A DNA stretch of 64,000 nt from Streptomyces sp. CB02959. GTDB taxonomy: Bacteria > Actinomycetota > Actinomycetes > Streptomycetales > Streptomycetaceae. The DNA lies in contig NZ_NNBP01000001.1 in the NCBI RefSeq assembly GCF_002803155.1, positions 248,001 to 312,000 on the forward strand, in the 5' to 3' direction. Made by a program: the position numbers and the translations under genes. Every line of letters starts with the position of its first letter. Positions within the stretch are counted from its first letter, which is position 1. Shown here in pieces: positions 21,876-31,598 of the stretch. Under the pieces are notes generated by a model, which ran no database searches, had not been told where the DNA came from, and saw only the letters and a list, made by a program, of their open reading frames with translations.

Positions 21876-22874
21876 TTACCGGCTGCGCGGGTCCAACGCG
21901 TCCCTCAGACCGTCACCGAGCAGGTTGAACGCGAGCACGGTGACGAAGATCGCGAGGCCGGGGACGATCATGTATTGGGGATCGACCTCGTAGTACTTGA
22001 CCGCCTGGGTGAGCGTGCCGCCCCAGGACGACTGGGGTGGCTGGATTCCGACGCCCAGGAAGCTCAGCGCCGCCTCGAAGAGGATGTTGGAGGGGATCAG
22101 CAGCGTCGAGTAGACGATGATCGGTCCCACGAGGTTGGGCAGGAGTTCCCGGAAGAGGATGAACGGCCCGCGGGCGCCCAGGCCGCGGGCGGCGGACACG
22201 AACTCCCGCTCCCGCAGCGACAGGGTCTGGGCCCGCACGATCCGGCCCATGTAGGGCCAGTTGAAGAAGCCGATCACGAAGATCAGGACCGAGATGTGCA
22301 GCGGCAGGCCGTCCAGGCCGAACGCGCCGCCCTGGAGCGATGCGGAGATCGCGATGGCGAACAGCAGCAGCGGGAAGGCCAGGAAGACGTCCATCAGCCG
22401 GCTGATGAAGGCGTCCACCCGCCCGCGGTAGAAGCCGGCGATCACGCCGAGGACGGTGCCGATGGCCACCGACAGCAGCGTCGCGCCGAACGCCACCAGC
22501 AGCGACACCCAGGAGCCCTCCAGGATCCGGGCGAGCAGGTCGCGGCCGAACTTGGGGTCCACGCCCAGGGGGTGGTCGACGCTCATCCCGCCGAAGTCGC
22601 CCTTGGGAAGGGTGGTGTTGGGGTCGATCAGGTCTTGGTACGGCTGGTTCGGGTCCAACCCGAACAGCGCCTGGAGCGGTCGGGAGAACGCGGCGATCAG
22701 GATGAGCAGGATGACAACGATGGCACCCGCCATGGCGACCTTGTCGCGGCGGAAGCGCAACCACGCGATCTGGCCGAGCGAACGCCCCTCGATCCGCTTG
22801 CTCTCCACGCCCTCCAGCACCGCTTCCGGCTGCGCCTGCGCAGCCGCCCCTGTGGTCTCGATCGGTGCGGTCAC
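21876..22874 (-). CDS. Peptide ABC importer permease (DppC/OppC type)
   Basis: A 332-residue permease with an N-terminal cytoplasmic extension (about 45 residues), a first helix AGAIVVILLILIAAFSRPL, a periplasmic loop containing DHPLGVDPKFGRDLLARILEGSWVSLLVAF (the classic DppC DxxGRDxxSR-like region), and the EAA loop FVSAARGLGARGPFILFRELLPNL. The start is GTG 22874 with GGGAGGGG about 12 bases upstream. It is the first gene of the five-gene operon. DppC first and the binding protein second is a less common order. Confidence 0.94.
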   Translation of the reverse strand: MTAPIETTGAAAQAQPEAVLEGVESKRIEGRSLGQIAWLRFRRDKVAMAGAIVVILLILIAAFSRPLQALFGLDPNQPYQDLIDPNTTLPKGDFGGMSVDHPLGVDPKFGRDLLARILEGSWVSLLVAFGATLLSVAIGTVLGVIAGFYRGRVDAFISRLMDVFLAFPLLLFAIAISASLQGGAFGLDGLPLHISVLIFVIGFFNWPYMGRIVRAQTLSLREREFVSAARGLGARGPFILFRELLPNLVGPIIVYSTLLIPSNILFEAALSFLGVGIQPPQSSWGGTLTQAVKYYEVDPQYMIVPGLAIFVTVLAFNLLGDGLRDALDPRSR

Positions 22875-23282
22875 GGTGCTTCAGAACCCCTCCCGGCCGA
22901 CGGGGTGGCCGGCCTGTGCCCGCCGCGGTAGCGGCCTGGTATCTGCGTCACTGGTGTTCCCCTGCCGCCATCTCCTCCGGGTCTCACGGGAGTTGGCACT
23001 GCGGACGAATCAAAGGTGCGCAGGACGCCGGCGGGGATGACGCTCGTACAAAGGACCGAGGTCCTCGATGCCGGGAGTCTTCATCCGAGTCGCGATCACT
23101 CACCAGCCCTGGCGGTGAATGGATGCGCAACTGTGATGTGGTCCACGGCCTTCCGTTATACGAACAGAAAGGCGGACTGAGCGGTGCGCCGGGCGGCCGG
23201 AAGGGCCGTCAACCGCCGGGCGGATGGGGGGATTCCACCCCAAGATCGACAGCGTGCGGGGCCGCGCGGGCACCCGCCGGCG
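22875..23282. other. Promoter region of the peptide importer operon; no gene seen
   Basis: About 400 bp without a supportable gene. The importer's promoter should lie here, reading left. Short inverted GC arms near 23186-23230 could end the SseB transcript, but I find no clean terminator stem or recognisable -35/-10 pair. G+C is somewhat lower than in the flanking genes. Confidence 0.5.
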
Positions 23283-24074
23283 TCAGTACGGGCGGGGGTA
23301 GCCGTAACCGTAGGTGGGACCGGGCACGGGCGGCTGGGCGTAGCCGTCGCGGTCGAAGAACGGGCGGGTGCAGGCCCGCATCCACATGCCGACCGGGTCG
23401 TACTCGTCGTTCATGGCGACCGTGGAGACCGGCAGCCCGTCCGGCACGGCGCCCATCGACTGCTGGATCATCAGCCGTGCGGCGTCCACCGACGGCTGCC
23501 CGGTGTCGTACAGGTCCAGCCCGATGGCCAGATAGGGGGCGCCGAGGGCGGGTTGCACCCAGGCGCGGCGCAACGACCGCACCGGGGGTGTCCGGTGGGC
23601 GTTCTGCGCGAGCAGGGCGTAGAACTGCGGAATGTCGATGACCGGTTCGGAGATCCGCAGCGGCCCGGCGGGCAGCCGGTCGAGACCGGCGGCGATCCGG
23701 CGCAGGTCGAGCCAGGGGATGCCGACCCCGCCGCCGGGAGCGTGCGGGTTCAGCCACAGCCCCCAGCGGTCGGGGAAGAGGGAGGCGGCGATCTCGGGAC
23801 CGCTGACGAGTTCGTGGTCGCGGGTCCAGCCGGAGGCGGCGAGTTCGGCCGCGGAGGTCACACAGGGGGCGTAGCCCAGCCCGTCGACCTCCATGTTGCC
23901 GTACTGCGCGTCGGGTTGTCCGGCCCGGCCGTGCCACAGGAGCATCCAGACCTGGCCGTGTGCGAGGGCACCCAGCAGCGCCTCGTAGGCGTCATAGCGC
24001 CCGGGCGAGACCTGCCGCAGCATCTGCTCGACCTGGTCGGCCGCCGCCGCCCCCTGATGCGCACCCGCGCTCAC
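23283..24074 (-). CDS. SseB-family protein (copy 1, C-terminal-domain type)
   Basis: A 263-residue protein with SseB-like features: an N-terminal helix (VEQMLRQVSPGRYDAYEALLGALAHGQVWMLLWHGRAGQP) followed by a strand-rich region with YGNMEVDGLGYAPCVTSAAELAASGW, and a C-terminal SseB domain (RISEPVIDIPQFYALLAQNAHRTPPVRSLRRAWVQPALGAPYLAIGLDLYD). E. coli SseB is named because its overexpression enhances serine sensitivity. The biochemical role is unknown. The tail is Pro/Tyr/Gly-rich (PPVPGPTYGYGYPRPY). GTG 24074 has GGGA 8 bases upstream. It lies 53 bp after a second SseB-family gene on the same strand and near the glycine/serine catabolic operon. Confidence 0.8.
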   Translation of the reverse strand: MSAGAHQGAAAADQVEQMLRQVSPGRYDAYEALLGALAHGQVWMLLWHGRAGQPDAQYGNMEVDGLGYAPCVTSAAELAASGWTRDHELVSGPEIAASLFPDRWGLWLNPHAPGGGVGIPWLDLRRIAAGLDRLPAGPLRISEPVIDIPQFYALLAQNAHRTPPVRSLRRAWVQPALGAPYLAIGLDLYDTGQPSVDAARLMIQQSMGAVPDGLPVSTVAMNDEYDPVGMWMRACTRPFFDRDGYAQPPVPGPTYGYGYPRPY

Positions 24075-24127
24075 GTGGTCCGTCCCTTCTCCCGGCAGGG
24101 CCTGCGCCCGCCCGTCGTTCCACCAGC

Positions 24128-24973
24128 TTACGAGTGGTCCCGCGTGTAGAAGGGCCGCACGCGCTCCAGCATCCAGTCGGCGACCGGGTCGCCCTGGGCG
24201 ATGTCGAGCAGGACCAGCTGGACCGGCCAGGGCACCGGCACCTGGCCCAGCGCCCGGCCCAGCGCCGCGAGCACCTCGTCGCGGGCGCTGCCGTCGTGCA
24301 GCCGCTCGGGGGCGGCCTCGATCTGCACACCGACGAAGAGCGCCGGCGTGTCGCCCTCGACACTGGCCAGCGCACGCCGGGCGCTCAGCACCAACCCGGC
24401 GCCGGAGAACGCCAGACCGGCGGCGGCCAGGAAGTCCACCGGCTCCTCCTGCCAGTCCGGTTCGAAGAGCCGCACCCGGGCGCCGCCGGCCTGCTGACCG
24501 GCCGGATCCTGCCAACCGGACCGGCACAGTTCGGCCACTGCGGGCGGCGGCAGCGGGACGCCGACGGTACCGCCCGGATTGACCGCGACGCCCAGCAGCG
24601 GGGGCAGTCCGCGGGCGAACTCCTGCGCAGGCGCGACGGTGTACGACAGGTGCGCGCCGACGACCTTCAGGAACTCCTGCTCGGAGCTGAAGACCGGGAC
24701 GTACGCGGCGCCGTCGATCTCGACGGTCGGCAGGTCCAGACCGGCCGCGCCGAAACCGGCGCTCTCCGGGCCGCCGCCCTCGGGCAGCGGCACCCACACC
24801 CGGCTGCGGCCCAGCACCTCGACGATCCGGCCGCCGGCCCCGGGGTGCCCGACCGACGCGGCCAGCACCTCCTCCAGCTCGTTGGCCGGCCAGGCCAGCT
24901 GCGGTATGCCCGCGCCCGAGAGGTCCCCCGCCACCGGACCGCCGTGCTGCGGGTAATCGTCCGGATAGTTCAT
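24128..24973 (-). CDS. SseB-family protein (copy 2)
   Basis: A 281-residue protein with the SseB N-terminal region (LAWPANELEEVLAASVGHPGAGGRIVEVLGRSRVWVPLPEG...AAYVPVFSSEQEFLKVVGAHLSYTVAPAQEFARGLPPLLGVAVNPGGTVGVPLPPPAVAEL) and a C-terminal SseB domain (VRLFEPDWQEEPVDFLAAAGLAF... and IEAAPERLHDGSARDEVLAALGRALGQVPVPWPVQLVLLDIAQGDPVADWMLE). ATG 24973 is preferred over a GTG three codons earlier because GGGTGGGTGAG directly precedes it. It shares an operon with the other SseB gene, so the pair looks like a duplication followed by divergence. Confidence 0.8.
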   Translation of the reverse strand: MNYPDDYPQHGGPVAGDLSGAGIPQLAWPANELEEVLAASVGHPGAGGRIVEVLGRSRVWVPLPEGGGPESAGFGAAGLDLPTVEIDGAAYVPVFSSEQEFLKVVGAHLSYTVAPAQEFARGLPPLLGVAVNPGGTVGVPLPPPAVAELCRSGWQDPAGQQAGGARVRLFEPDWQEEPVDFLAAAGLAFSGAGLVLSARRALASVEGDTPALFVGVQIEAAPERLHDGSARDEVLAALGRALGQVPVPWPVQLVLLDIAQGDPVADWMLERVRPFYTRDHS

Positions 24974-25130
24974 CTCACCCACCCATTACTGGCCGCGCTG
25001 CCCGGCCCCTGACCCTGGGGGCGGACCCGTGGGCCCACCCGGTGGGTCAGACCCTAACGGGCGGAGCGCCGGTCGCCGAAGCCGGTGGCGGCCGGGCGGG
25101 CGGGGCCGGGCGCGGGCCGCCCCCGCCCGG

Positions 25131-25847
25131 TCAGTCGAACGTGACGCGCTCCAGGGCCCCGGCGGCGGTCCGGTCCAGCAGCACCGCGGAGCCGAAGCCC
25201 GGCGGCAGCCGGGCCTCCTCGGCCCGGGCGACCAGCCGGCGGACCGCCCGCCGGTGCCGGGCGAAGGCGTACCTCGACACCCCCCGGCCGCGCGCCTGTT
25301 GGCCGGTCAGCGCCGCCTCGGGCGGTACGTCGAGCAGCACCAGGTGCAGCCCCCGGCCGCCGCGCCGGGCCGTCCGGGAGAGCCAGCGGCGCACCCACGC
25401 CAGCGTCCCGCAGTCGTGCACCACCACACTGCCGCCGGAGCGCACCGCCCGGCGCAGCGCCAGATAGTGCGCCACCCGGACAAGCGGGCGGTAGAGCGCG
25501 TACGGGAGGCGGCGCAGCCGGCCGCGCGCCCAGCGGTCCCGGGCGTCCTGGGAGTCGATGCGGAGCACCGGGGTGCCGCGGCCGTCGCGGTGCGGCACCA
25601 CCCGGCCCATCAGGGTGCTCTTGCCGCTGCCGGGCAGCCCGGAGACCACGATCAGGTCGCCGGGCGGGAAGCGGAGCGCGGTGCGGGGGGCGCGGGTGCC
25701 GTCCCGCAGATCGATGATCCGGGGCCGGTCGGACCGGGCGGCGGGGCGGGGGCGGCACTCCGTCCGGGGCGCGGCCGGCGCCGGTCCCGGTGCGGGCTCC
25801 GGCGGTGCCGCCTCCGCCGTCGTCGCGTATGCCGCTTCGCTGTGCAC
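25131..25847 (-). CDS. P-loop ATPase/kinase-like protein
   Basis: A 238-residue protein with a disordered Pro/Ala/Arg-rich first 40 residues, then a P-loop NTPase domain of the zeta-toxin/AAA_33 kinase-like type: Walker A SGLPGSGKST, DSQDARDRW, the HDCG segment after a hydrophobic strand (a Walker-B-like position), LVLLDVPPE, and the lid-like RGRGVSRYAFARHRRAVRRLVARAEE with many arginines. That layout suggests phosphotransfer to a small molecule, but there is no partner antitoxin and the substrate is unknown. GTG 25847 has GGAGGGG upstream. It is divergent from the gcvT operon. Confidence 0.8.
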   Translation of the reverse strand: MHSEAAYATTAEAAPPEPAPGPAPAAPRTECRPRPAARSDRPRIIDLRDGTRAPRTALRFPPGDLIVVSGLPGSGKSTLMGRVVPHRDGRGTPVLRIDSQDARDRWARGRLRRLPYALYRPLVRVAHYLALRRAVRSGGSVVVHDCGTLAWVRRWLSRTARRGGRGLHLVLLDVPPEAALTGQQARGRGVSRYAFARHRRAVRRLVARAEEARLPPGFGSAVLLDRTAAGALERVTFD

Positions 25848-26142
25848 CGTGATCGCCCCTCCCCGTCGGCTCAGGCCGGGTTCGGGACCCGGCCTGCCCG
25901 CAGAGTGTCAAGAAAAGGTAATGTCCAGCAAGGCAAAGGGGCTTCACCGCCGGCGGATCCGACGGGCCGGCGCGGGCGCCGGGCGGCGCGGCGCCGGGTC
26001 GGGGCGGCCGGAGCCGGTACGGGCGACCGGCCACGGAGCGGCGGCCGGGGCTCCTTTATCCGGCGATCCCGTGTAATGATGTGGCCGCCACGGGCACACC
26101 ACTGGTCACTCGTGCACAGCCAGCCAACTCCATACCGGCCGC
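25848..26142 (+). promoter_or_regulatory. Promoter region of the gcvT operon (upstream of the riboswitch)
   Basis: About 295 bp separate the divergent P-loop gene from the riboswitch. It should hold the gcvT promoter and that of the P-loop gene. I cannot name a -35/-10 pair with confidence. No conserved gene is visible, only a short basic ORF (25921-26076) that I rejected. Confidence 0.5.
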
Positions 26143-26360
26143 TTGAATCCGCGCGGGAGAGTCCCCGGCCGCCACGGCGGGGCGCCGAAGGAGCAAGTCC
26201 TCCCTTGAATCTCTCAGGCCCCTATACCGCGCGGGCGAGGCAGATCTGAAAAGCGAGTCGCGGCCCGGCTGAAGGGGGCGGCTCCACCCAAGGTGCAAAC
26301 CGGGTCCGTCCGCGGGCTTCCGGTGAACCTCTCAGGTTCCGATGACAGATGGGGAGACCG
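26143..26360 (+). ncRNA. Tandem glycine riboswitch (gcvT leader)
   Basis: Two glycine aptamers in tandem upstream of gcvT. Aptamer I: P1 arms CCGCGCGG at 26149-26156 and 26227-26234, the GGGAGAG box at 26155-26161, GCCGAAGGAGCAA at 26184-26196, and CTCTCAGGC at 26211-26219. Aptamer II: CACCCAAGGTGCAA at 26285-26298, CCTCTCAGG at 26328-26336, and the closing GACAGATGGGGAG near 26344-26356. The linker is about 20 bases and A-rich. Known Streptomyces gcvT riboswitches activate the glycine cleavage genes when glycine is high. It should switch on at least gcvT here, and by operon context gcvH, glyA and possibly sdaA. Confidence 0.95.
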
Positions 26361-26391
26361 TCTTGTCACCCATGCCTGGGAGTCCCGAACG

Positions 26392-27510
26392 ATGACTGAT
26401 GCCCCTCGCCGTACCGCGCTGGATGCCACGCACCGCGCGCTCGGCGCGACCATGACCGACTTCGCCGGCTGGGACATGCCGCTGCGCTACAGCAGCGAAC
26501 GCGAGGAGCATGTCGCGGTCCGCACCCGCGCCGGCCTGTTCGACCTCTCCCACATGGGCGAGATCACCGTCACCGGTCCGGAGGCCGGAGCCCTCCTCGA
26601 CCACGCACTGGTCGGCAACATCGGCGCCCTCAAGGTCGGCCGGGCCCGCTACACCATGATCTGCGGCCCCGACGGCGGCATCCTCGACGACCTGATCGTC
26701 TACCGCCTCGCGGAGCGCGAGTTCATGGTGGTCGCCAACGCCTCCAACGCCCAGGTGGTGCTGGACGCGCTGACCGCCCGGCAGGCGGGCTTCGACGCCG
26801 CGCTCCGCGACGACCGGGACGCCTACGCGCTGATCGCGGTGCAGGGCCCGGAGTCCCCCGGCATCCTCAAGAAGCTCACCGACGCCGACCTGGACGGCCT
26901 GAAGTACTACGCGGGGCTGCCCGGCACGGTCGCCGGCGTCGAGGCGCTGATCGCCCGGACCGGCTACACCGGCGAGGACGGCTTCGAGCTGTTCGTCCGC
27001 CCGGCGGACGCGGTCGCCCTGTGGGAGGCGCTGACCGAGGCGGGCCGGGACGCCGGCCTGGTCCCGTGCGGCCTGTCCTGCCGCGACACCCTGCGCCTGG
27101 AGGCGGGGATGCCGCTGTACGGGCACGAGCTGACGACCGCGCTCACCCCCTTCGACGCGGGCCTGGGCCGGGTCGTGAAGTTCGAGAAGGAGGGCGACTT
27201 CGTCGGCCGCGCGGCACTGCAGGCGGCCGCCGAGCGCGCCGAGCAGGACCCGCCGCGCAAGCTGGTCGGCCTGGTCGCCGAGGGGCGCCGGGTGCCGCGC
27301 GCCGGCTACCCGGTGGTGGCCGCCGACGGCACGGTGATCGGCGAGGTCACCTCGGGGGCGCCGTCCCCGACCCTCGGCAAGCCGATCGCCATCGCCTACG
27401 TCGACGCCGCGTACGCCGCGCCGGGCACGGCCGGTGTCCGGGTGGACATCCGCGGGACGCACGAGCCCTACGAGGTCGTCGCGCTGCCCTTCTACAAGCG
27501 GCAGAAGTAG
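26392..27510 (+). CDS. gcvT: Glycine cleavage system T protein (aminomethyltransferase)
   Basis: Transfers the methylene group from aminomethyl-lipoyl-GcvH to tetrahydrofolate, releasing ammonia. The 372 residues match the usual size. Visible features are the N-terminal [51 protein letters not shown], the folate-contact segment [28 protein letters not shown], and [18 protein letters not shown]. Start is ATG 26392 with GGGAG 9 bases upstream, just after the riboswitch. It is followed by gcvH (155 bp) and glyA. gcvP is not in the window, consistent with Streptomyces, where it is transcribed elsewhere. Confidence 0.97.
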   Translation: MTDAPRRTALDATHRALGATMTDFAGWDMPLRYSSEREEHVAVRTRAGLFDLSHMGEITVTGPEAGALLDHALVGNIGALKVGRARYTMICGPDGGILDDLIVYRLAEREFMVVANASNAQVVLDALTARQAGFDAALRDDRDAYALIAVQGPESPGILKKLTDADLDGLKYYAGLPGTVAGVEALIARTGYTGEDGFELFVRPADAVALWEALTEAGRDAGLVPCGLSCRDTLRLEAGMPLYGHELTTALTPFDAGLGRVVKFEKEGDFVGRAALQAAAERAEQDPPRKLVGLVAEGRRVPRAGYPVVAADGTVIGEVTSGAPSPTLGKPIAIAYVDAAYAAPGTAGVRVDIRGTHEPYEVVALPFYKRQK

Positions 27511-27591
27511 CAGGCGGCGCCGGCGAGTCCGCGGGTGCCTGCCGCGGACCTGCGCTGTTGCGTTCCGGCGCCAGCTGTCTCACTGGGCAAG

Positions 27592-27628
27592 ACGCTCCCC
27601 CCGGACTTGGTCCGGGAGGTGCCCCCAT
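27592..27628. repeat. Interspersed hairpin repeat, copy 1
   Basis: The element reads GACGCTCCCCC, then the stem CCCGGAC-TTG-GTCCGGG, then AGGTGCCCCCA. The same framing (GACGCTCCCCC ... GGGAG ... CCCCC) occurs at 48596-48627 with a different stem. It sits between gcvT and gcvH and could act as a weak terminator or mRNA processing site. Confidence 0.6.
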
Positions 27629-27664
27629 TCACGATCACAGCCCCGCGTACAGGAGAATCGAGCC

Positions 27665-28042
27665 ATGGACAACCCCCAGCAGCTGCGCTACAGCAAGGAG
27701 CACGAGTGGCTGTCGGACGCCGAGGACGGCGTCTCGACGGTCGGCATCACCGAGCACGCGGCCAACGCCCTCGGCGACGTCGTCTTCGTGCAGCTCCCCG
27801 AGGTCGGGGCCACCGTCACCGCGGGCGAGTCCTGCGGTGAGCTGGAGTCGACCAAGTCCGTCAGCGACCTCTACTCGCCCGTGGACGGCGAGATCACCGA
27901 GGTCAACGAGGACGTCGTCGCCGACCCCTCGCTGGCGAACTCCGCCCCGTTCGAGGGCGGTTGGCTGTTCAAGGTGAAGATCACCGGTGAACCGGAGGAC
28001 CTGCTCACGGCCGACGAGTACACCGCCTTCACCGCCGGCTGA
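27665..28042 (+). CDS. gcvH: Glycine cleavage system H protein
   Basis: The lipoyl carrier that shuttles the aminomethyl intermediate between GcvP, GcvT and GcvL. At 125 residues it is the standard length. It starts [17 protein letters not shown], contains [15 protein letters not shown], and has the lipoylation site Lys64 in [22 protein letters not shown] lies about 9 bases before the ATG. It is the second gene of the riboswitch-controlled cluster. Confidence 0.97.
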   Translation: MDNPQQLRYSKEHEWLSDAEDGVSTVGITEHAANALGDVVFVQLPEVGATVTAGESCGELESTKSVSDLYSPVDGEITEVNEDVVADPSLANSAPFEGGWLFKVKITGEPEDLLTADEYTAFTAG

Positions 28043-28046
28043 CGCA

Positions 28047-28069
28047 CCCAGCCCACGCTGGGAGTGCCC
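28047..28069. repeat. Interspersed hairpin repeat, copy 2
   Basis: CCCAGC-CCAC-GCTGGG followed by AGT. The first 19 bases (28047-28065) are identical to 48604-48622 upstream of glgX. It lies 5 bp after the gcvH stop, where it may reduce read-through into glyA. Confidence 0.6.
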
Positions 28070-28140
28070 TCGGCCCCGGCCCCGCCGCCGCACGGGCGGG
28101 GCCGCGGCGCCCCGCCCGCCCCCTCTCCCCAGGAAGTCCC

Positions 28141-29400
28141 ATGTCGCTTCTGAACAGCTCCCTCCATGAGCTCGACCCCGACGTCGCCGCCGCCGTCGAC
28201 GCCGAGCTGCACCGTCAGCAGTCCACCCTCGAAATGATCGCGTCGGAGAACTTCGCCCCGGTCGCCGTCATGGAGGCCCAGGGCTCGGTCCTCACCAACA
28301 AGTACGCCGAGGGCTACCCGGGCCGCCGCTACTACGGCGGCTGTGAGCACGTCGACGTCGTCGAGCAGATCGCCATCGACCGGATCAAGGCGCTCTTCGG
28401 TGCCGAGGCCGCCAACGTCCAGCCGCACTCCGGCGCGCAGGCCAACGCCGCCGCGATGTTCGCGCTGATCAAGCCGGGCGACACCATCCTGGGCCTGAAC
28501 CTCGCCCACGGCGGGCACCTCACCCACGGCATGAAGATCAACTTCTCCGGCAAGCTCTACAACGTGGTGCCCTACCACGTCGACGAGAAGACCAACCTGG
28601 TCGACATGGAGGAGGTCGAGCGCCTCGCCAAGGAGCACCGTCCCAAGCTGATCGTCGCCGGCTGGTCCGCCTACCCGCGCCAGCTCGACTTCGCCGCCTT
28701 CCGCCGGATCGCGGACGAGGTCGGCGCGTACCTGATGGTCGACATGGCCCACTTCGCCGGCCTGGTGGCCGCGGGCCTGCACCCCTCCCCCGTGCCGCAC
28801 GCCCACGTCGTGACCACCACCACGCACAAGACGCTGGGCGGCCCCCGCGGCGGTGTGATCCTGTCCACCGCCGAGCTGGCCAAGAAGATCAACTCCGCGG
28901 TCTTCCCGGGCCAGCAGGGCGGCCCGCTGGAGCACGTGATCGCCGCCAAGGCCGTGTCCTTCAAGGTCGCCGCGTCCGAGGAGTTCAAGGAGCGCCAGCA
29001 GCGCACCCTCGACGGCGCCAGGATCCTGGCCGAGCGCCTGATCCAGGACGACGTCAAGGAGCACGGCGTCTCGGTGCTCTCCGGCGGCACCGACGTCCAC
29101 CTCGTCCTGGTCGACCTGCGCGACTCGGCCCTCGACGGCCAGCAGGCCGAGGACCGCCTCCACGAGGTCGGCATCACCGTCAACCGCAACGCCATCCCGA
29201 ACGACCCGCGGCCCCCGATGGTCACCTCCGGCCTGCGGATCGGCACCCCGGCCCTGGCCACCCGCGGCTTCCAGGCCGAGGACTTCCGCGAGGTCGCCGA
29301 CATCATCGCCGAGGCGCTCAAGCCCACCTACGAGCGCGAGGCGCTCAAGGCCCGGGTCACCGCCCTGGCGGAGAAGTTCCCGCTGTACCCGTCGCTGTGA
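28141..29400 (+). CDS. glyA: Serine hydroxymethyltransferase
   Basis: PLP enzyme that interconverts serine and glycine with transfer of a one-carbon unit to tetrahydrofolate. The 419-residue protein starts [38 protein letters not shown], carries [27 protein letters not shown], and the PLP lysine Lys230 in [22 protein letters not shown] lies just before the ATG. With gcvT/gcvH it converts glycine into serine. A 11-bp hairpin follows its stop. Confidence 0.98.
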   Translation: MSLLNSSLHELDPDVAAAVDAELHRQQSTLEMIASENFAPVAVMEAQGSVLTNKYAEGYPGRRYYGGCEHVDVVEQIAIDRIKALFGAEAANVQPHSGAQANAAAMFALIKPGDTILGLNLAHGGHLTHGMKINFSGKLYNVVPYHVDEKTNLVDMEEVERLAKEHRPKLIVAGWSAYPRQLDFAAFRRIADEVGAYLMVDMAHFAGLVAAGLHPSPVPHAHVVTTTTHKTLGGPRGGVILSTAELAKKINSAVFPGQQGGPLEHVIAAKAVSFKVAASEEFKERQQRTLDGARILAERLIQDDVKEHGVSVLSGGTDVHLVLVDLRDSALDGQQAEDRLHEVGITVNRNAIPNDPRPPMVTSGLRIGTPALATRGFQAEDFREVADIIAEALKPTYEREALKARVTALAEKFPLYPSL

Positions 29401-29406
29401 CGGGCC

Positions 29407-29437
29407 GGTCACCGGGGCGCCACCACCCCCGGTGACC
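29407..29437 (+). terminator. Hairpin after glyA
   Basis: A perfect 11-bp stem (GGTCACCGGGG / CCCCGGTGACC) with a 9-base loop begins 6 bases after the glyA stop. There is no U-tract. It would at least partly separate glyA from sdaA. The remaining 267 bp to the sdaA start contain a short stem (CGAGCG-GGTTA-CGCTCG, about 29610-29626) and probably an sdaA promoter, with no other gene. Confidence 0.65.
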
Positions 29438-29704
29438 AGGCGGCGGGCCGCACCCGGGGCCCGCCGCCGCACCGGGCCCCGGCCGGACCTCCGGCCCGGG
29501 CCCGCCCTCCCCTTCCCGGACGCCCCCTTCGCGCCCCTCGGCGCCGCCGCCGTCCGGCTTCACCTCCCTTTCTCCCGCCCGCCGCTCCCCGTCCGGCGGG
29601 AATACCCCACGAGCGGGTTACGCTCGACAGTCGGGCCGGAAACACCCCGTCCTGCCCCGATGTGCTCCACCGTCCACCACGAGCAGACAAGGGAGTCCGC
29701 CCCC

Positions 29705-31087
<1,383 letters not shown>

Positions 31088-31098
31088 GCCCCGGCACA

Positions 31099-31151
31099 CG
31101 AACACCCCGGGCCCCGGTGAGGACATGCCTCGCCGGGGCCCGGGGTGTTCG
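31099..31151. terminator. Strong bidirectional terminator after sdaA
   Basis: A 24-bp stem (31099-31122 against 31128-31151) with one G-U wobble and a 5-base loop (ACATG) lies 11 bases after the sdaA stop and 12 bases from the stop of the convergent gene. It should terminate both. Confidence 0.9.
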
Positions 31152-31163
31152 CGTCGGCGTCCC

Positions 31164-31460
31164 CTACCGCCCGACCTCCCACGCGAACGGCGGGAGTTCG
31201 CTGGCGCGGAAGTAGATGTCCAGGGCCAGCGGGGCGGGGGCGAAGGGGTGGACGCGGGCGCCGTCGAGGCCGGGGAGGAGGCGGGCGCAGTGCCGGACGC
31301 AGCCGGTCACTTCGCGGCCTTCGCGGTCGACGAGGGTGGCGGTGTCGGGCGGGCCGTCGCACGGGGTGGGGTCGGCGGCCGCGGCGGCGGGGCAGCGGTT
31401 GCGGGCGGCGGCCGGAGCGGCCGGGCGGGCGGCGGGCGGGGCGCTCGTCGACTGGTTCAT
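31164..31460 (-). CDS. Small cysteine-containing hypothetical protein
   Basis: A 98-residue protein of unknown function. The N-terminal 35 residues are Ala/Pro-rich and probably disordered. The rest has a possible metal site: NRCPAAAAADPTPC, then GREVTGCVRHCARLL, giving four cysteines in C-x9-C and C-x3-C pairs plus a histidine. It ends IYFRASELPPFAWEVGR. ATG 31460 has AGGGGGA 5 bases upstream, a strong site, so I took it over the longer frame. I do not recognise the family. Confidence 0.65.
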   Translation of the reverse strand: MNQSTSAPPAARPAAPAAARNRCPAAAAADPTPCDGPPDTATLVDREGREVTGCVRHCARLLPGLDGARVHPFAPAPLALDIYFRASELPPFAWEVGR

Positions 31461-31598
31461 GGCAGTCCCCCTGGTGCGGCGCAGGTACGGGTGCGGGCGC
31501 GGGCCCGGTGGCAGTCGGGCGCGGTCACCGGTGCCCACGACAGTGGTGCTCGGCGGGGTGGGGGTCCATGCGGCCTTGGCGAAGACCTGGGGCGATCG

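Noticed and set aside
25921..26076. Short ORF of 51 codons before the riboswitch (MSSKAKGLHRRRIRR...)
   Set aside because: It has a weak AAGG site, a composition of random Arg/Gly-rich frame and a TTA codon. It lies where the gcvT promoter is expected. No family is recognisable.
29598..29619. SigR-like promoter (GGGAAT...GTT) before sdaA
   Set aside because: The spacing between GGGAAT and GTT is only 13 bases, not the 18-19 expected for SigR.
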